Made by a program: the position numbers and the translations under genes. From positions 62,001 through 126,000 of the forward strand of contig JBCBRY010000003.1 in NCBI GenBank assembly GCA_039819485.1: a DNA stretch of 64,000 bases, given 5' to 3'. Of this stretch, positions 9,151 to 18,039 are shown piece by piece (positions within the stretch are counted from its first letter, which is position 1; each line of letters begins with the position of its first letter). Source of the DNA: UBA6168 sp039819485 (GTDB lineage Bacteria > Bacteroidota > Bacteroidia > Chitinophagales > Saprospiraceae). A model generated the notes under the pieces. That model was not told where the DNA came from. It did not search any database and saw nothing but the letters and a program-made list of their open reading frames with translations.

Positions 9151-9432
9151 ATGATGACCAACGACCCAATGCTCATTAAAAAAATTTTGGCTGGTGACAG
9201 AGCGGCCATGCAGCAGTTGTACCAACTGCACGAGCGCCATTGGTTCAGGATGTGCCTGAGGTATGGACGGAACCGCTCGGAAGCGCAGGATATATTGCAG
9301 GAAGGGTTGGTGGCGATCTTTCGGGACTTGGGGCAGTTCGATCCCCTAAAAACCCCTCTTTCGATTTCGCTGGGTCCCGAAGCGAGTTCGGGACCCAGCG
9401 AAATCGACGTCTTAAGCCTGAAAATCAGCTGA
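9151..9432 (+). pseudogene. Truncated ECF sigma factor gene
   Basis: Residues 1-67 clearly match sigma-70 region 2: an N-terminal LIKKILAGDRAAMQQLYQLH, then SEAQDILQEGLVAIFRDLGQ and FDPLK. The next expected segment (region 2.4, STWLY-type) and all of region 4 are absent. From residue 68 the frame runs through a perfect palindrome (9361-9407) and stops at 9432. No remainder of the sigma gene is visible before the next gene at 9471. A 67-residue region 2 alone should not recognise promoters. Deletion or palindrome-associated rearrangement is the likely cause; an assembly artefact cannot be excluded. Confidence 0.8.
9361..9407. repeat. Perfect 21-bp palindrome at the break of the sigma gene
   Basis: Arms 9361-9381 and 9387-9407 are perfectly complementary with a 5-base loop. 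The arms are G+C-rich and contain the word GGGTCCCGA. It begins about 10 bases past the last recognisable sigma codon, so it marks the rearrangement point. No T run follows. Confidence 0.9.
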
Positions 9433-9470
9433 CTTGAGCCGATTCAAAAAATCGGGATGACCCATATTGG

Positions 9471-11318
9471 TTATTTAATCAAGGCCACACTACCGTCGTA
9501 CAAAACGACTGCACCGTCCAAAAACCGGACTTTGGCAAAATACGTATAAATGCCCGCCTGCAATGCCTCACCTCTAGCGGTGCCGTCCCAACCATTTACC
9601 ACATCATTCGGTGCCAAATTAATACCCGAAAAGAGGTTGCCGCCCCAGCGGTCAAACACCTGCAATTCTTCGATCAGCTGCACATTGGGCACATCGCCAA
9701 ATACGGCAAAAAAGTCATTGATGCCGTCACCATTCGGCGAAAAAGCATTTGGTATATATACGTTTCTGACCGCCTCTACTTCAATAAAAATTGAGTCAGA
9801 GGTGACGCAGCCATTTTCGGAAGTCGCAATCAAAGTATATAGTGCAGAGGTGGTTGGGGCGAAGTCCAACGTGGTGCAATCCGGGCTGCAATCTACCAGG
9901 TCTGCTGGCTGCCAGGAAAAACTTTCGGGCGGTTGCGAGAACAACGGACTGAGGGACACCGATTCCCCCAGTTCAACTTGCAGGTCATCCCCTAATTCAA
10001 CGGTGAAAGGATCCGGTGTTTGCAGGTTCACCGTTGAATCAAAACTACAGCCAAAGTAATCCGTGATGGTATAGGAGTAAGCCTCTGGTCCTATGTTGAA
10101 GAGATTTCCCGGTGGCGGTGCCAATTCGTCATTTATAAAAATAGAGTAGGGCGTTGTGCCATTGATGATTGTATCAATTTCAATGCTGCCGTCAATGGTG
10201 TAAGAGCAGCTCGGGTTGGTTAGCTCAAAAGTAGCTGTAATGTCGGCATCGGGCAGAATGGTCAGGTCCAGCGTTACGATGCTGTCGCAGCCGATGGCAG
10301 AGATCAAGCTGTCCACATAGATGCCGGTTTCATTGTAAAGATTATTGCCAAGGGAAAAAGCAAGGCCCTGGCAAAGGGTGTCCACGATGGTATAAAATTT
10401 AGGGATGACCCGAACAATTTTAATGTTCGAGACCACCCGGCATTTGGAGTTCAACAGGTTGGCTGGGTCGTTGGCCAACAGATAGCGGTAATAATAAAAC
10501 CCGCCCGAAAGGTTGGTATGTGTATAGGTCAGTGCATTGGCCCCCGGAATGTTTTCCCAGGTGATGCCATCGTCAAAACTTTGCTGCCATTGCACGACGG
10601 GCGTATCATACTGGTTGCCGATAATGGTTGCTTCCAAGTCAATGGGCGAGCCGTCCTCACAGATGTTTTCAATATCGGTCGGGAGGATGAGTGCTTCCGG
10701 GCCGCAGGGACGGAAAGTAATGTTGTCGATGGCCAGGTCGTTGCCGTTGCCGCCGGGCGCATTGTTTCGGAGGGAGAGGGTAAGGGAGGTTTGGCCGGGC
10801 TGGGTAGCAAAAGTGAAGCCGTAGGTGTTCCACTGCTGGTTGTTGGGAATGTTGCCCGTTTGGTATTGGAACGATCCATTTAAAAGAAAGGAAACGTTGG
10901 GTTCAATTCCATTGCCCAAAAGCAGGTTGTACACATCCACTGTAAAGACGTACAACGTGTTTTCACAAAGTCCGTCGACCTGCTGTTCATAAAACAAGCC
11001 GGGGGTAAAACTGGCGTTGACCACCATCATATAGCCATTGGGGTCGGGACTGTTGTCCCGGATGTCGGCCCAATTGGAAGCAAAAGACCCCCAGGGTGCG
11101 GTATTGTTGGTGATGGTGTAAAACCCGTCGTTTGGAGGTGGGTTGGACTGGTAGTTATATCCCGGTGCAATTTGTGGATCGGGTACCAGCACATTGGCCG
11201 TGCCCGAACCAAAATCACCCTCCGTAAAAATATTTTCACCAAGGTTGCCATCGCAGATTTGAGCGGATGTTTGAAAAACGAGGGTAGAAAGCAGGAGTAA
11301 GAAAAAGGTTTGTTTCAT
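9471..11318 (-). CDS. Secreted protein with type B (gliding-associated) T9SS sorting domain
   Basis: The 615-residue protein has a signal peptide (MKQTFFLLLLSTLVFQTSAQ) and a C-terminal CHU_C/type B sorting domain from about 525 (VYIPNAFSPNGDGINDFF, then LQVFDRWGG and GWDGTARG). Substrates with this domain leave by the type IX system and, in type B cases, often need a PorP/SprF-like partner. The middle holds a carbohydrate-binding-like jelly roll (about 25-205, ending LAIDNITFRPCG) and an Ig-like segment with paired cysteines. It is probably a surface adhesin or structural protein. No catalytic domain is visible. Confidence 0.88.
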   Translation of the reverse strand: MKQTFFLLLLSTLVFQTSAQICDGNLGENIFTEGDFGSGTANVLVPDPQIAPGYNYQSNPPPNDGFYTITNNTAPWGSFASNWADIRDNSPDPNGYMMVVNASFTPGLFYEQQVDGLCENTLYVFTVDVYNLLLGNGIEPNVSFLLNGSFQYQTGNIPNNQQWNTYGFTFATQPGQTSLTLSLRNNAPGGNGNDLAIDNITFRPCGPEALILPTDIENICEDGSPIDLEATIIGNQYDTPVVQWQQSFDDGITWENIPGANALTYTHTNLSGGFYYYRYLLANDPANLLNSKCRVVSNIKIVRVIPKFYTIVDTLCQGLAFSLGNNLYNETGIYVDSLISAIGCDSIVTLDLTILPDADITATFELTNPSCSYTIDGSIEIDTIINGTTPYSIFINDELAPPPGNLFNIGPEAYSYTITDYFGCSFDSTVNLQTPDPFTVELGDDLQVELGESVSLSPLFSQPPESFSWQPADLVDCSPDCTTLDFAPTTSALYTLIATSENGCVTSDSIFIEVEAVRNVYIPNAFSPNGDGINDFFAVFGDVPNVQLIEELQVFDRWGGNLFSGINLAPNDVVNGWDGTARGEALQAGIYTYFAKVRFLDGAVVLYDGSVALIK

Positions 11319-11511
11319 GTTTTGGAGATCATAGACTGATTATTGTAAATATGGATGTTTTCTGCAGAAAAAATGATCGATACATGATAAAGTTTTGTCT
11401 CAAAACTTCCTTTCAAAGGAAAGCTGTTTTGGAAAGCAGGGGCTGTTGTCAAAAAGCAATAAAACAATCGGTACCCTGTGTTTCATTAAAAAGAACAAAG
11501 AAGCCCACTCT

Positions 11512-11880
11512 TTACAATGGAGCCGAAATAAAAGTAATATAGGCCGGATTGAAAGCAATGTGTTCTTTGATTTCTTCAGCCACCGGTAAGGGGGCCTCAT
11601 AGCTCCAGGCAAAATAAGATGCTGTTCGGTCTCCTTTGAGGTACCAGTTGTGATAATGGCCCTTGATAGGACAATGGCCTTTGGTGCCAGGCTCCATTTC
11701 CAGCTCGACCAGGATGTCTTGTTTTGGTATGTAATAAACAGGATCGTAAACCCGGCTGGATACCTCTTTGTAAATCAATGCATTTTCTGTTGTTGCTACT
11801 GTTTCTCCTTTGTACTGGAGGGTCAGTTTTCTTCGGTAGGCATCTATGTCTGCAAAATGATTTTTGTGGTTGCTGCTCAT
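11512..11880 (-). CDS. DUF427 family protein
   Basis: From the ATG at 11880 (MSSNHKNHFADIDAYRRK) the product has 122 residues; the open frame continues upstream, but that part looks non-coding. DUF427 features are visible: GETVATTENAL near the start, VYYIPKQDI, the core CPIKGHYHNWYL, and AWSYEAPLPVAEEIKEHIAF near the end. These are small cytoplasmic beta-fold proteins of unknown function. It follows an APH-like kinase gene by 71 bases on the same strand, so the two may be cotranscribed. Confidence 0.8.
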   Translation of the reverse strand: MSSNHKNHFADIDAYRRKLTLQYKGETVATTENALIYKEVSSRVYDPVYYIPKQDILVELEMEPGTKGHCPIKGHYHNWYLKGDRTASYFAWSYEAPLPVAEEIKEHIAFNPAYITFISAPL

Positions 11881-11951
11881 GATAAAAAAGGTTTGTTTAA
11901 TGAAAGAGTAAGGATAACCCTTTGATGGTTTTTTAGTTGACGACAAAAGGG

Positions 11952-12797
11952 TCAGTGCCCAAGTTTAAGTGCCAATTGCTGATGAGCCCCGCCACTTTCT
12001 GATGCCGTTCTGGCAAACATCCAGTCCGTTACCCTTTTCTCGTCTACCCCGGCCAGTTTGGAAACTCGCCTGATCGTTGCCTTTGGGTCAGCAGTTAGTC
12101 GTTCGATGCAGTTGAACAAATGTTGGGTCAGGTCGTAGCTCCGGTCCCCAACATAGGGCTTAAGGTCGATGGCCAACCATGGTTTCCGTTCGGCCCGTAA
12201 GACATTGCCTGCGTGCAGGTCGGTGGCGAGCAAGACCGGCAAGGTAGTCGTTTCAACCAGTTTTTCTTTTAACCGGCAACCTTTTTTGGCCAATTCAGGA
12301 TCAGGGAAACGGTGCAGTTGGGCAAGGGTTTCCCGGTTCCATAATTCAACCAGGGAGGCCAGTGGCCGGAAAGGCGCACCGGCAAAGCCTGCTTCCCAAA
12401 TACGCTTCAACAATTCACCAATGATTTCATCCTGAACCGGTTCGGGCTCTGATTTTAGAGAAGTCCCCGGCACACATTTTTCCAACAGCATGGCATTGAT
12501 TGTTTTGTCGGAACGCAAAAGCTGTACGGTTGGTTGACCGTTGAGCAATTGTAAGCCTTCTATTTCGTGCATCGCCTCCTCGTGGGGCAGGCCAATTTTT
12601 AGAACGGCCGGTGCTTTGTCATTTACGGTGCAGGGCGCCACGTAAGAACAGGTTGCATTTTCGGTAAGGGGCTGGCCGAGGTCGAGGTGCCATTCTTTTT
12701 TTAATTTTTCTATGATGGCAGGCAGGTCTTTTAACCATGCCTGATTTTCAGGGTAATCGTTGGCAAGTTGAATTAGGTGTGCGGGAATGGAAGACAT
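11952..12797 (-). CDS. APH(6)/hydroxyurea-type small-molecule kinase
   Basis: The 281-residue protein matches the aminoglycoside 6-phosphotransferase/hydroxyurea phosphotransferase group of the protein-kinase-like fold. The catalytic loop TDLHAGNVL gives catalytic D193 and metal ligand N198, and AIDLKPYVGD gives metal ligand D211 with the family KPYVGD block. The N-lobe has the lysine-bearing strand PAVLKIGLP (K67). Family members phosphorylate streptomycin or related compounds, but many environmental copies have unknown substrates, so resistance is not claimed. The size is near the family norm of about 280-300. Confidence 0.8.
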   Translation of the reverse strand: MSSIPAHLIQLANDYPENQAWLKDLPAIIEKLKKEWHLDLGQPLTENATCSYVAPCTVNDKAPAVLKIGLPHEEAMHEIEGLQLLNGQPTVQLLRSDKTINAMLLEKCVPGTSLKSEPEPVQDEIIGELLKRIWEAGFAGAPFRPLASLVELWNRETLAQLHRFPDPELAKKGCRLKEKLVETTTLPVLLATDLHAGNVLRAERKPWLAIDLKPYVGDRSYDLTQHLFNCIERLTADPKATIRRVSKLAGVDEKRVTDWMFARTASESGGAHQQLALKLGH

Positions 12798-12854
12798 AAT
12801 TTAGAGCTGCTGGGCATTCAAGTGGTGTTTTGCAATGCTACTTAATTTTTTCTG

Positions 12855-13067
12855 TCAAAAATATTTTATTAAAAAATAAAGAATGGCCCCAATGGCTAAA
12901 ACGGCCGCCACAATGTTCCTGAACTTGTCAGCAAAATCAATTTGCCCCTGCGTCCTTTTTCCGCTTTTGATCTCCTCCAGTTCATGTGCTATAAAATCAT
13001 GATCCTTGCCCTCTCTGATCCCTTTTAAATAATTAGATAGCTTTTGTTTGAAATAATTTTTATTCAT
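12855..13067 (-). CDS. Small C-terminally anchored membrane protein
   Basis: A 70-residue frame from an ATG has a charged N-terminal two thirds (KQKLSNYLKGIREGKDHDF, then LEEIKSGKRTQGQID) and one C-terminal membrane helix (about 50-67, VAAVLAIGAILYFLIKY). It is likely a tail-anchored inner-membrane protein. I recognise no family. The frame is convincing because of its clean amphipathic-plus-TM layout. Confidence 0.6.
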   Translation of the reverse strand: MNKNYFKQKLSNYLKGIREGKDHDFIAHELEEIKSGKRTQGQIDFADKFRNIVAAVLAIGAILYFLIKYF

Positions 13068-13288
13068 GAAGTTCTAAAATTTGAGTGACCTATAATAAAC
13101 GATCTGCCAGAAGCATTGCATTTATTTGGAAATATTGCTGCACTTGACCGACCAATTGTTTTGCCCGTTTGCCCTTGAAGGTATGGAATGGATCTTTTGC
13201 TTATCCACTCCCCGCTCATTTTGCCTACTTTAGCAGCTCTTTTAAAAAACAATCCTTATTGCTTGCCGGTTATTAGGTTCGATATTTT

Positions 13289-14035
13289 ATGAATTTAAAT
13301 ATTTTATACCATTTCGGGCGTTATGTAATGTTGCTGAAAACGGCCTTTTCCCGTCCGGAGAAATTTTCGGTGTATTGGAAAGAGACCCTGCGGCAGATGG
13401 AGGATATCGGCATTGGCTCATTGGTCATCGTCGGCCTGATTTCTGTCTTCATGGGGGCCGTGGCGGCAGTGCAGTTTGCTTACCAGCTGGACGGTACGTT
13501 GGTTCCTTCCTACTACATTGGTTACATCGTCCGCGACCTGGCCATCATCGAATCGGCCCCGACCATTACCTGTCTGGTACTGGCTGGGAAGGTGGGTTCC
13601 AATATGGCGGCAGAACTGGGCGGCATGCGCCAGAAAGAACATATTGATGCCATGGAAATCATGGGCGTCAATACAGCTGCTTATCTGGTACTGCCAAAAG
13701 TTGTGGCGGCCCTCGTGGTGATTCCTTTACTGGTGACCATTTCTGCTTATGTGGCCATCATTGGTGGCTACCTGGCCGTAGTGCCGAGCGGTGCTATCTC
13801 AGGTGATGATTATGAAAGAGGCTTGCGGGCATTTTTTGTACCCCGCAACGTTGAAATGATGTACATTAAATCCGTGGTATTTGCGTTTATCCTGACTACA
13901 GTTTCATGTTTTCAGGGGTATTATGTAAAAGGGGGCAGCATCGAACTGGGGAAAGCCAGCACCAATGCCGTAGTATACAGTAACATCCTGATTCTAACGT
14001 CGGACTACCTCATCGCTGCTCTTTTAATGGGCTAA
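13289..14035 (+). CDS. mlaE: MlaE-type ABC transporter permease
   Basis: This is the 248-residue permease of the Mla/MCE phospholipid-trafficking transporter, located in the inner membrane. It carries the MlaE signature: the coupling-helix region LAGKVGSNMAAELGGMRQKEHIDAMEIMG (residues about 98-126, split here for description) followed by repeated hydrophobic helices. The ATPase gene mlaF follows 24 bases later. A TACTTTAG box at 13226-13233 is a possible -7 element, with a weak upstream partner. The expected MCE-domain partner (MlaD) is not visible here; downstream genes are on the other strand. Confidence 0.93.
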   Translation: MNLNILYHFGRYVMLLKTAFSRPEKFSVYWKETLRQMEDIGIGSLVIVGLISVFMGAVAAVQFAYQLDGTLVPSYYIGYIVRDLAIIESAPTITCLVLAGKVGSNMAAELGGMRQKEHIDAMEIMGVNTAAYLVLPKVVAALVVIPLLVTISAYVAIIGGYLAVVPSGAISGDDYERGLRAFFVPRNVEMMYIKSVVFAFILTTVSCFQGYYVKGGSIELGKASTNAVVYSNILILTSDYLIAALLMG

Positions 14036-14059
14036 GAGCTCATAGCTAAAAGCTATCAT

Positions 14060-14821
14060 ATGATCATCGCAAAAGACATATTCAAATCGTTTGACGAAAC
14101 AGAGGTGCTCAGAGGTATTTCCATGGAGTTTCTGCCGGGAAAAACGAACCTGATCATCGGAAAAAGCGGAGCTGGCAAGACGGTATTTCTGAAAATTCTG
14201 GTCGGCCTCTTTGAACCGACAGCCGGCCATGTATGGTACGACGATATCGACTTTTTCTCTTTGGACAAAAAACAAAAAAGAGAAATTCGCATGAAGGTAG
14301 GAATGCTCTTTCAAGGCTCTGCCCTTTTTGATTCCATGACGGTAGAAGAGAATGTTGGTTTTCCTCTCGATATGTTCACCAACATGACCCAAAAAGAAAA
14401 ACTCCACCGCATCAATGAAGTTTTGGAACGGGTCAACCTGGAAAATGCCAATGATAAATACCCTTCGGAAATAAGTGGCGGTATGCAGAAAAGAGTCGGC
14501 ATTGCCCGCTCCATTGTGATGCAGCCCCGTTATCTTTTCTGCGATGAACCCAACTCCGGCCTCGACCCTAAGACCGCCCTCCTCATCGACGAGCTCATCA
14601 AAGAAATTACCTACGAAAACAACATCACCACTGTCATCAATACCCACGACATGAACTCGGTGATGGAAATCGGTGACAATATTGCCTACCTGCATTTGGG
14701 CCAACTGGCCTGGACCGGCAACAAAAATGATGTACTCGAAAGCGATAATGAATTGCTGCAGAGCTTCATTTTTGCTTCGCCTTTTCTGCAGCGGTTGCGG
14801 GAGCAGGCGCTGGGGGAATAG
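14060..14821 (+). CDS. mlaF: MlaF-type ABC transporter ATPase
   Basis: The 253-residue cytoplasmic ATPase partners MlaE. Walker A is GKSGAGKT at 34-41, the signature is EISGGMQKRVGIARSI, and Walker B is YLFCDEPNSGLDP. The MQKR after the signature is typical of Mla/MCE ATPases. It powers phospholipid movement between outer and inner membrane; direction is debated in the family. The frame begins at an ATG 24 bases after mlaE, so the two form an operon that ends 15 bases before a convergent gene. Confidence 0.93.
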   Translation: MIIAKDIFKSFDETEVLRGISMEFLPGKTNLIIGKSGAGKTVFLKILVGLFEPTAGHVWYDDIDFFSLDKKQKREIRMKVGMLFQGSALFDSMTVEENVGFPLDMFTNMTQKEKLHRINEVLERVNLENANDKYPSEISGGMQKRVGIARSIVMQPRYLFCDEPNSGLDPKTALLIDELIKEITYENNITTVINTHDMNSVMEIGDNIAYLHLGQLAWTGNKNDVLESDNELLQSFIFASPFLQRLREQALGE

Positions 14822-14836
14822 AAGTGAGGCTAATTG

Positions 14837-16357
14837 TTATTTGCTGAACTGCCAACCGGTCCGTACTGAAAAACCTACTTTGGAGAACCCTTGTGTGAAG
14901 CCCCCGTAATAAGGTGTTCGCACATTGTCCACAGTCACCCTGCCTTGTCCTACAATTCCATAGCTGTAATTGAACACCATCCCGATGGCGAAAAAAACAG
15001 GTTTGTCCATCCGCAACAATAATTCCGGCTGATATTCAAGGCCAGCAAGGACTGCATCCCTGCCGTATTCATGGTCTACGTTTCCTTTGAGGATAAAAGT
15101 TGGGATCAAGTGAGGCGGAGTATCTGCAAAGGATTGTTCAACCTGGAAAAAGTCACTGTCTTCTTTGCCCAAGGGGACGACCAAGGTAGACGACAAAGAA
15201 TGTTGTAGTTGTAGTTTTTTGCCAAACCGGTGTTTGTAAGCCAGGCCAATGTTTGGGATCAAGTAACGGTTGAAAGAACCACTTTGGGTGCCACTGCTAA
15301 CAGCAGTTCCATCCAAGGTGTACTCGGAAATGGCTGTGAATTGGTAGTTTTCTGAAACTTCACCAAAGCCGATACCTGCAATCGTAGCCCAGTTTTCATT
15401 TTTTGCATGCACGAAAGCAGCTTTGATTCCGTACTGGGAAGTGAGGGTGATGCCGGCACCTTCCAAGGAGAAGCTGTCCACTTGTGGGACGAAATATTTA
15501 GTCGCAGACGGACGGTAGAGTTGAGCTTCGGCAGAAAAGCGATATTTTGATGGGCCAGTCCGTTTTCTATTCTTTTTTTTGTTTTTCCTCTCCCAGTGGA
15601 AATGGTAGTATTCTTTGCCGAGGTCGGTGTAAAGTTTTAGCCCAGCTTCCGAATTATTGAGCCGGTATTTACCGCTCTGGTCTAAAATTTCGGTGCTGGG
15701 GTTTCGGATATATTGAGGGCTGACAGCAATGTCCTGAGCTGACAGTTTGGTGTACAGTTGAAAGTGGATGGGGATCTTTTTAAAAAGTTTGAAAGAATGG
15801 GAATAGCCCAGGTTGAGCCTCAGAAATACTGGACTTGTCAGGTCGCTTGAGTTGAAGGTCACACCGAAATTACTGTTCCTAAGACCACCCAGGTCGTGTG
15901 TCACTCGGACCGATCCCTCCAGGCCCACGGTGAGTTGCTGTTTGTTTTTTTTCTCTGACAGATTAAAGACATAGCCGCTTCCGACAAAGGGAGAAAAAAA
16001 GCCTACGTGCGACATGTTGAACTGAACCCAGGCGCTCTCTAAATTATTGAGATAATGGTGGTAGTTGAAATTCAGCCCCTGGGTCGTCATGCCCATTTCA
16101 TAATACCAGACCTTCCCTTTTTTTGTTGGCAAATGTCTTTTGTAAGAAACCGACCAGGCGGGCATAAGTGTCGGTTTTGCCTTGATGAATGGGTTGCAGC
16201 AATTGTCAATGCGGGCCGGCGGTGCGGCATGGATGCCAATGCCCACATAATGCTGTGAGTATACAATATTGATTTGAAGGAAGAAAAGAAGCACCGCTAT
16301 CGGTGCCATATTTTTGGGCAAATCTGATAGCGGCGCTCTGAAACGGTCATTATTCAT
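14837..16357 (-). CDS. Putative outer-membrane beta-barrel-like exported protein
   Basis: The preferred ATG at 16357 gives about 506 residues with a signal segment (MAPIAVLLFFLQINIVYSQ, also a possible direct start at 16309). The mature part is rich in alternating hydrophobic and polar stretches with many Tyr, Phe and Gly (for example PVFLRLNLGYSHSFKLF and YQPELLLRMDKPVFF), and it ends in VGFSVRTGWQFSK, an aromatic-rich beta-strand ending. This suggests an outer-membrane barrel, but no named family is recognised. It lies 13 bases after a lipoprotein gene on the same strand and is probably cotranscribed with it. Confidence 0.7.
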   Translation of the reverse strand: MNNDRFRAPLSDLPKNMAPIAVLLFFLQINIVYSQHYVGIGIHAAPPARIDNCCNPFIKAKPTLMPAWSVSYKRHLPTKKGKVWYYEMGMTTQGLNFNYHHYLNNLESAWVQFNMSHVGFFSPFVGSGYVFNLSEKKNKQQLTVGLEGSVRVTHDLGGLRNSNFGVTFNSSDLTSPVFLRLNLGYSHSFKLFKKIPIHFQLYTKLSAQDIAVSPQYIRNPSTEILDQSGKYRLNNSEAGLKLYTDLGKEYYHFHWERKNKKKNRKRTGPSKYRFSAEAQLYRPSATKYFVPQVDSFSLEGAGITLTSQYGIKAAFVHAKNENWATIAGIGFGEVSENYQFTAISEYTLDGTAVSSGTQSGSFNRYLIPNIGLAYKHRFGKKLQLQHSLSSTLVVPLGKEDSDFFQVEQSFADTPPHLIPTFILKGNVDHEYGRDAVLAGLEYQPELLLRMDKPVFFAIGMVFNYSYGIVGQGRVTVDNVRTPYYGGFTQGFSKVGFSVRTGWQFSK

Positions 16358-16370
16358 ACAAGTGTTGCTG

Positions 16371-17396
16371 TTATTTCCGCAAAAATACAGGGAAAAATAA
16401 GCCTTCGTTCTTGTCAATGAATACGCCTGTTCTACATCTTTCGGTCGGCCACCTTGGGCTACTGTCTTCCGTAAGTGCTTCTCTCCATGTGCCCCAGATC
16501 TTGTCCTTGACCTTTCTGGACTTTCTCTTTTTGTAAGAAGAGTGAAAATCGTTCCATGGAAATCCTCGCCGGTTACATTCTCCGTTTTGCTGAGGGCCGT
16601 TCAAGACCATCCGCATGTGCGCACGCTTTCTTTTCCATTTGCCGTTTTTCCTTTTGTAATGAACAGTCTTTCCTTTCAACTTGGAACTGACGATTCCGGA
16701 CTTTACCTTGATTTTTACTTTGAGCCTTCTGCCTTCCAGTGCCGGGCTGTCGCTCTCGTAGAAATAATCTTTTGTTTTCCGAAGGAAAGAACAATCGTCA
16801 AAGAATTTTTCGCTCCTCTCGTTTTCTTCCCGCCATTCTTCTTCCGAAATGGTTTCGCGTCCTACGATGGCAAACCCTCCTTCATTGAGCAGGGCCCTGA
16901 CGGACTCATCCATGACGGGGGTCAGCTCGTCCGGGTCGTCGTCCCAGTTGAGCAGGTCTGCCGGCGTATCGAGCCATGCGACAATATCCCTCTCCACCTT
17001 TGCCCTCAAGGAGGAGTGATTGAGGGACGATTCAAACACAACGTAAGGCTCCCATTCGTCGAAGCCAGTGGTTTCGTCGATTTCGTCGAGCTCCTCCGGC
17101 GTAGTGTCGGGATAATTCGCTTCATAAGCATCGTTGAATGCTTCGTATTGCTGGTCCAGGCAATCGGCACATATTTCAAAATGCTCCATGTCCCGGAATA
17201 CCAACATCCCTTTTGACTGAGTAATGGACCCTAATGCGTCCTGGCATAGGGATGCTTTGAGTTTTTTGTCCCCATTTTGGGAATCCTGGGTTATCTCCTC
17301 CATTGGATTGAGCGATCCCTTTTCACAGGAATAAATAGAGAGAGAGACCACAAGCGCCGTCAGGCATGTGGTGAACATCATGATTTTTTTAAACAT
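16371..17396 (-). CDS. Hypothetical lipoprotein
   Basis: The 341-residue protein has a lipoprotein signal with lipidated C24 (SIYSC). The first half is acidic (DTTPEELDEIDETTGFDEWE) and the second half strongly basic (KLKGKTVHYKRKNGKWKRKR), an unusual charge split. Cysteines recur (C51, and the pair in EICADCLDQ). I recognise no domain. It is followed by the barrel-like gene, and the upstream gap faces a divergent XRE regulator gene, which might control it. Confidence 0.7.
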   Translation of the reverse strand: MFKKIMMFTTCLTALVVSLSIYSCEKGSLNPMEEITQDSQNGDKKLKASLCQDALGSITQSKGMLVFRDMEHFEICADCLDQQYEAFNDAYEANYPDTTPEELDEIDETTGFDEWEPYVVFESSLNHSSLRAKVERDIVAWLDTPADLLNWDDDPDELTPVMDESVRALLNEGGFAIVGRETISEEEWREENERSEKFFDDCSFLRKTKDYFYESDSPALEGRRLKVKIKVKSGIVSSKLKGKTVHYKRKNGKWKRKRAHMRMVLNGPQQNGECNRRGFPWNDFHSSYKKRKSRKVKDKIWGTWREALTEDSSPRWPTERCRTGVFIDKNEGLFFPVFLRK

Positions 17397-17571
17397 AAGT
17401 AATTAATTTTTAATGTACACACAGAGAGAACGTTGTTCAAATGATGCATACTTGATAAATAATAAACAAAATTATAACTTCGTTTCAGGTACATTTAAAT
17501 TAAGGACGTATAGTATATGCACCACACGCATAATCTATGCATTGAAGCTCCTCTCTAAAACAAACACGCAT

Positions 17572-17904
17572 ATGAAAATAGGGGAAAAATTAAGGCATCT
17601 CCGAGAGCTCAGGAATCTCTCTCAACAAAGTCTCGCCGGTGCAATGGGCATTAGCCAACCACATTACAGCCGAATCGAAAAAGGGGCTGAAATTACTTAC
17701 TCTCAATTGGAAAAGGCTGCAAATGAAATGGGTATCAGCGTCGAAGATATCATTGCATTCAATGTCGCACAATATTTCAAAAAAGCGAACATCGATCAAA
17801 TTCAATATCATGTCGACCTATACCAGATTTCCAATGAGCTAAAAGAAGTAAAAAAGAGGTTGGAGCGATTGGAGGCAGAAAAGAGAAGAAAAATGGAACA
17901 GTGA
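17572..17904 (+). CDS. XRE-family transcriptional regulator
   Basis: The ATG at 17572 gives 110 residues. An N-terminal HTH_3/XRE domain (about 1-62: IGEKLRHLRELRNLSQQSL, GISQPHYSRIEKG, LEKAANEMGISVEDI) is followed by a C-terminal coiled coil (about 82-110, ELKEVKKRLERLEAEKRRK) that probably makes dimers. The frame is open further upstream, but that part lacks coding character. The region before the ATG holds the partly repeated word TATGCA (17513-17543), a possible operator. It is divergent from the lipoprotein gene starting at 17396. Confidence 0.85.
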   Translation: MKIGEKLRHLRELRNLSQQSLAGAMGISQPHYSRIEKGAEITYSQLEKAANEMGISVEDIIAFNVAQYFKKANIDQIQYHVDLYQISNELKEVKKRLERLEAEKRRKMEQ

Positions 17905-17939
17905 AATGTAGGCATCCGGATGGTTACATTTGAATGCGA

Positions 17940-17972
17940 TTGAAGTGACGCCGATAGTTTTCTCTACTTTAG
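17940..17972 (+). promoter_or_regulatory. Putative Bacteroidota-type promoter of the carboxypeptidase gene
   Basis: A TTG at 17940-17942 and a -7-like TACTTTAG at 17965-17972 are separated by 22 bases. The -7 box differs from TAnnTTTG at one position. The same octamer precedes mlaE at 13226, in similar sequence context (TACTTTAGC). Confidence 0.4.
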
Positions 17973-18039
17973 CGGCCATTTTTGAAAAACACCCAAATGT
18001 GTCTTTCACCTGTCAATCGTTTCAATTAAATATTTTTCG

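Noticed and set aside
13064..13252. A 62-codon minus-strand frame upstream of the small membrane protein gene
   Set aside because: Poor coding character, and it covers the likely upstream region of mlaE.
14024..14704. A 226-codon frame antisense to mlaF
   Set aside because: The plus strand encodes a complete MlaF with all ATPase motifs; the antisense frame is a shadow.
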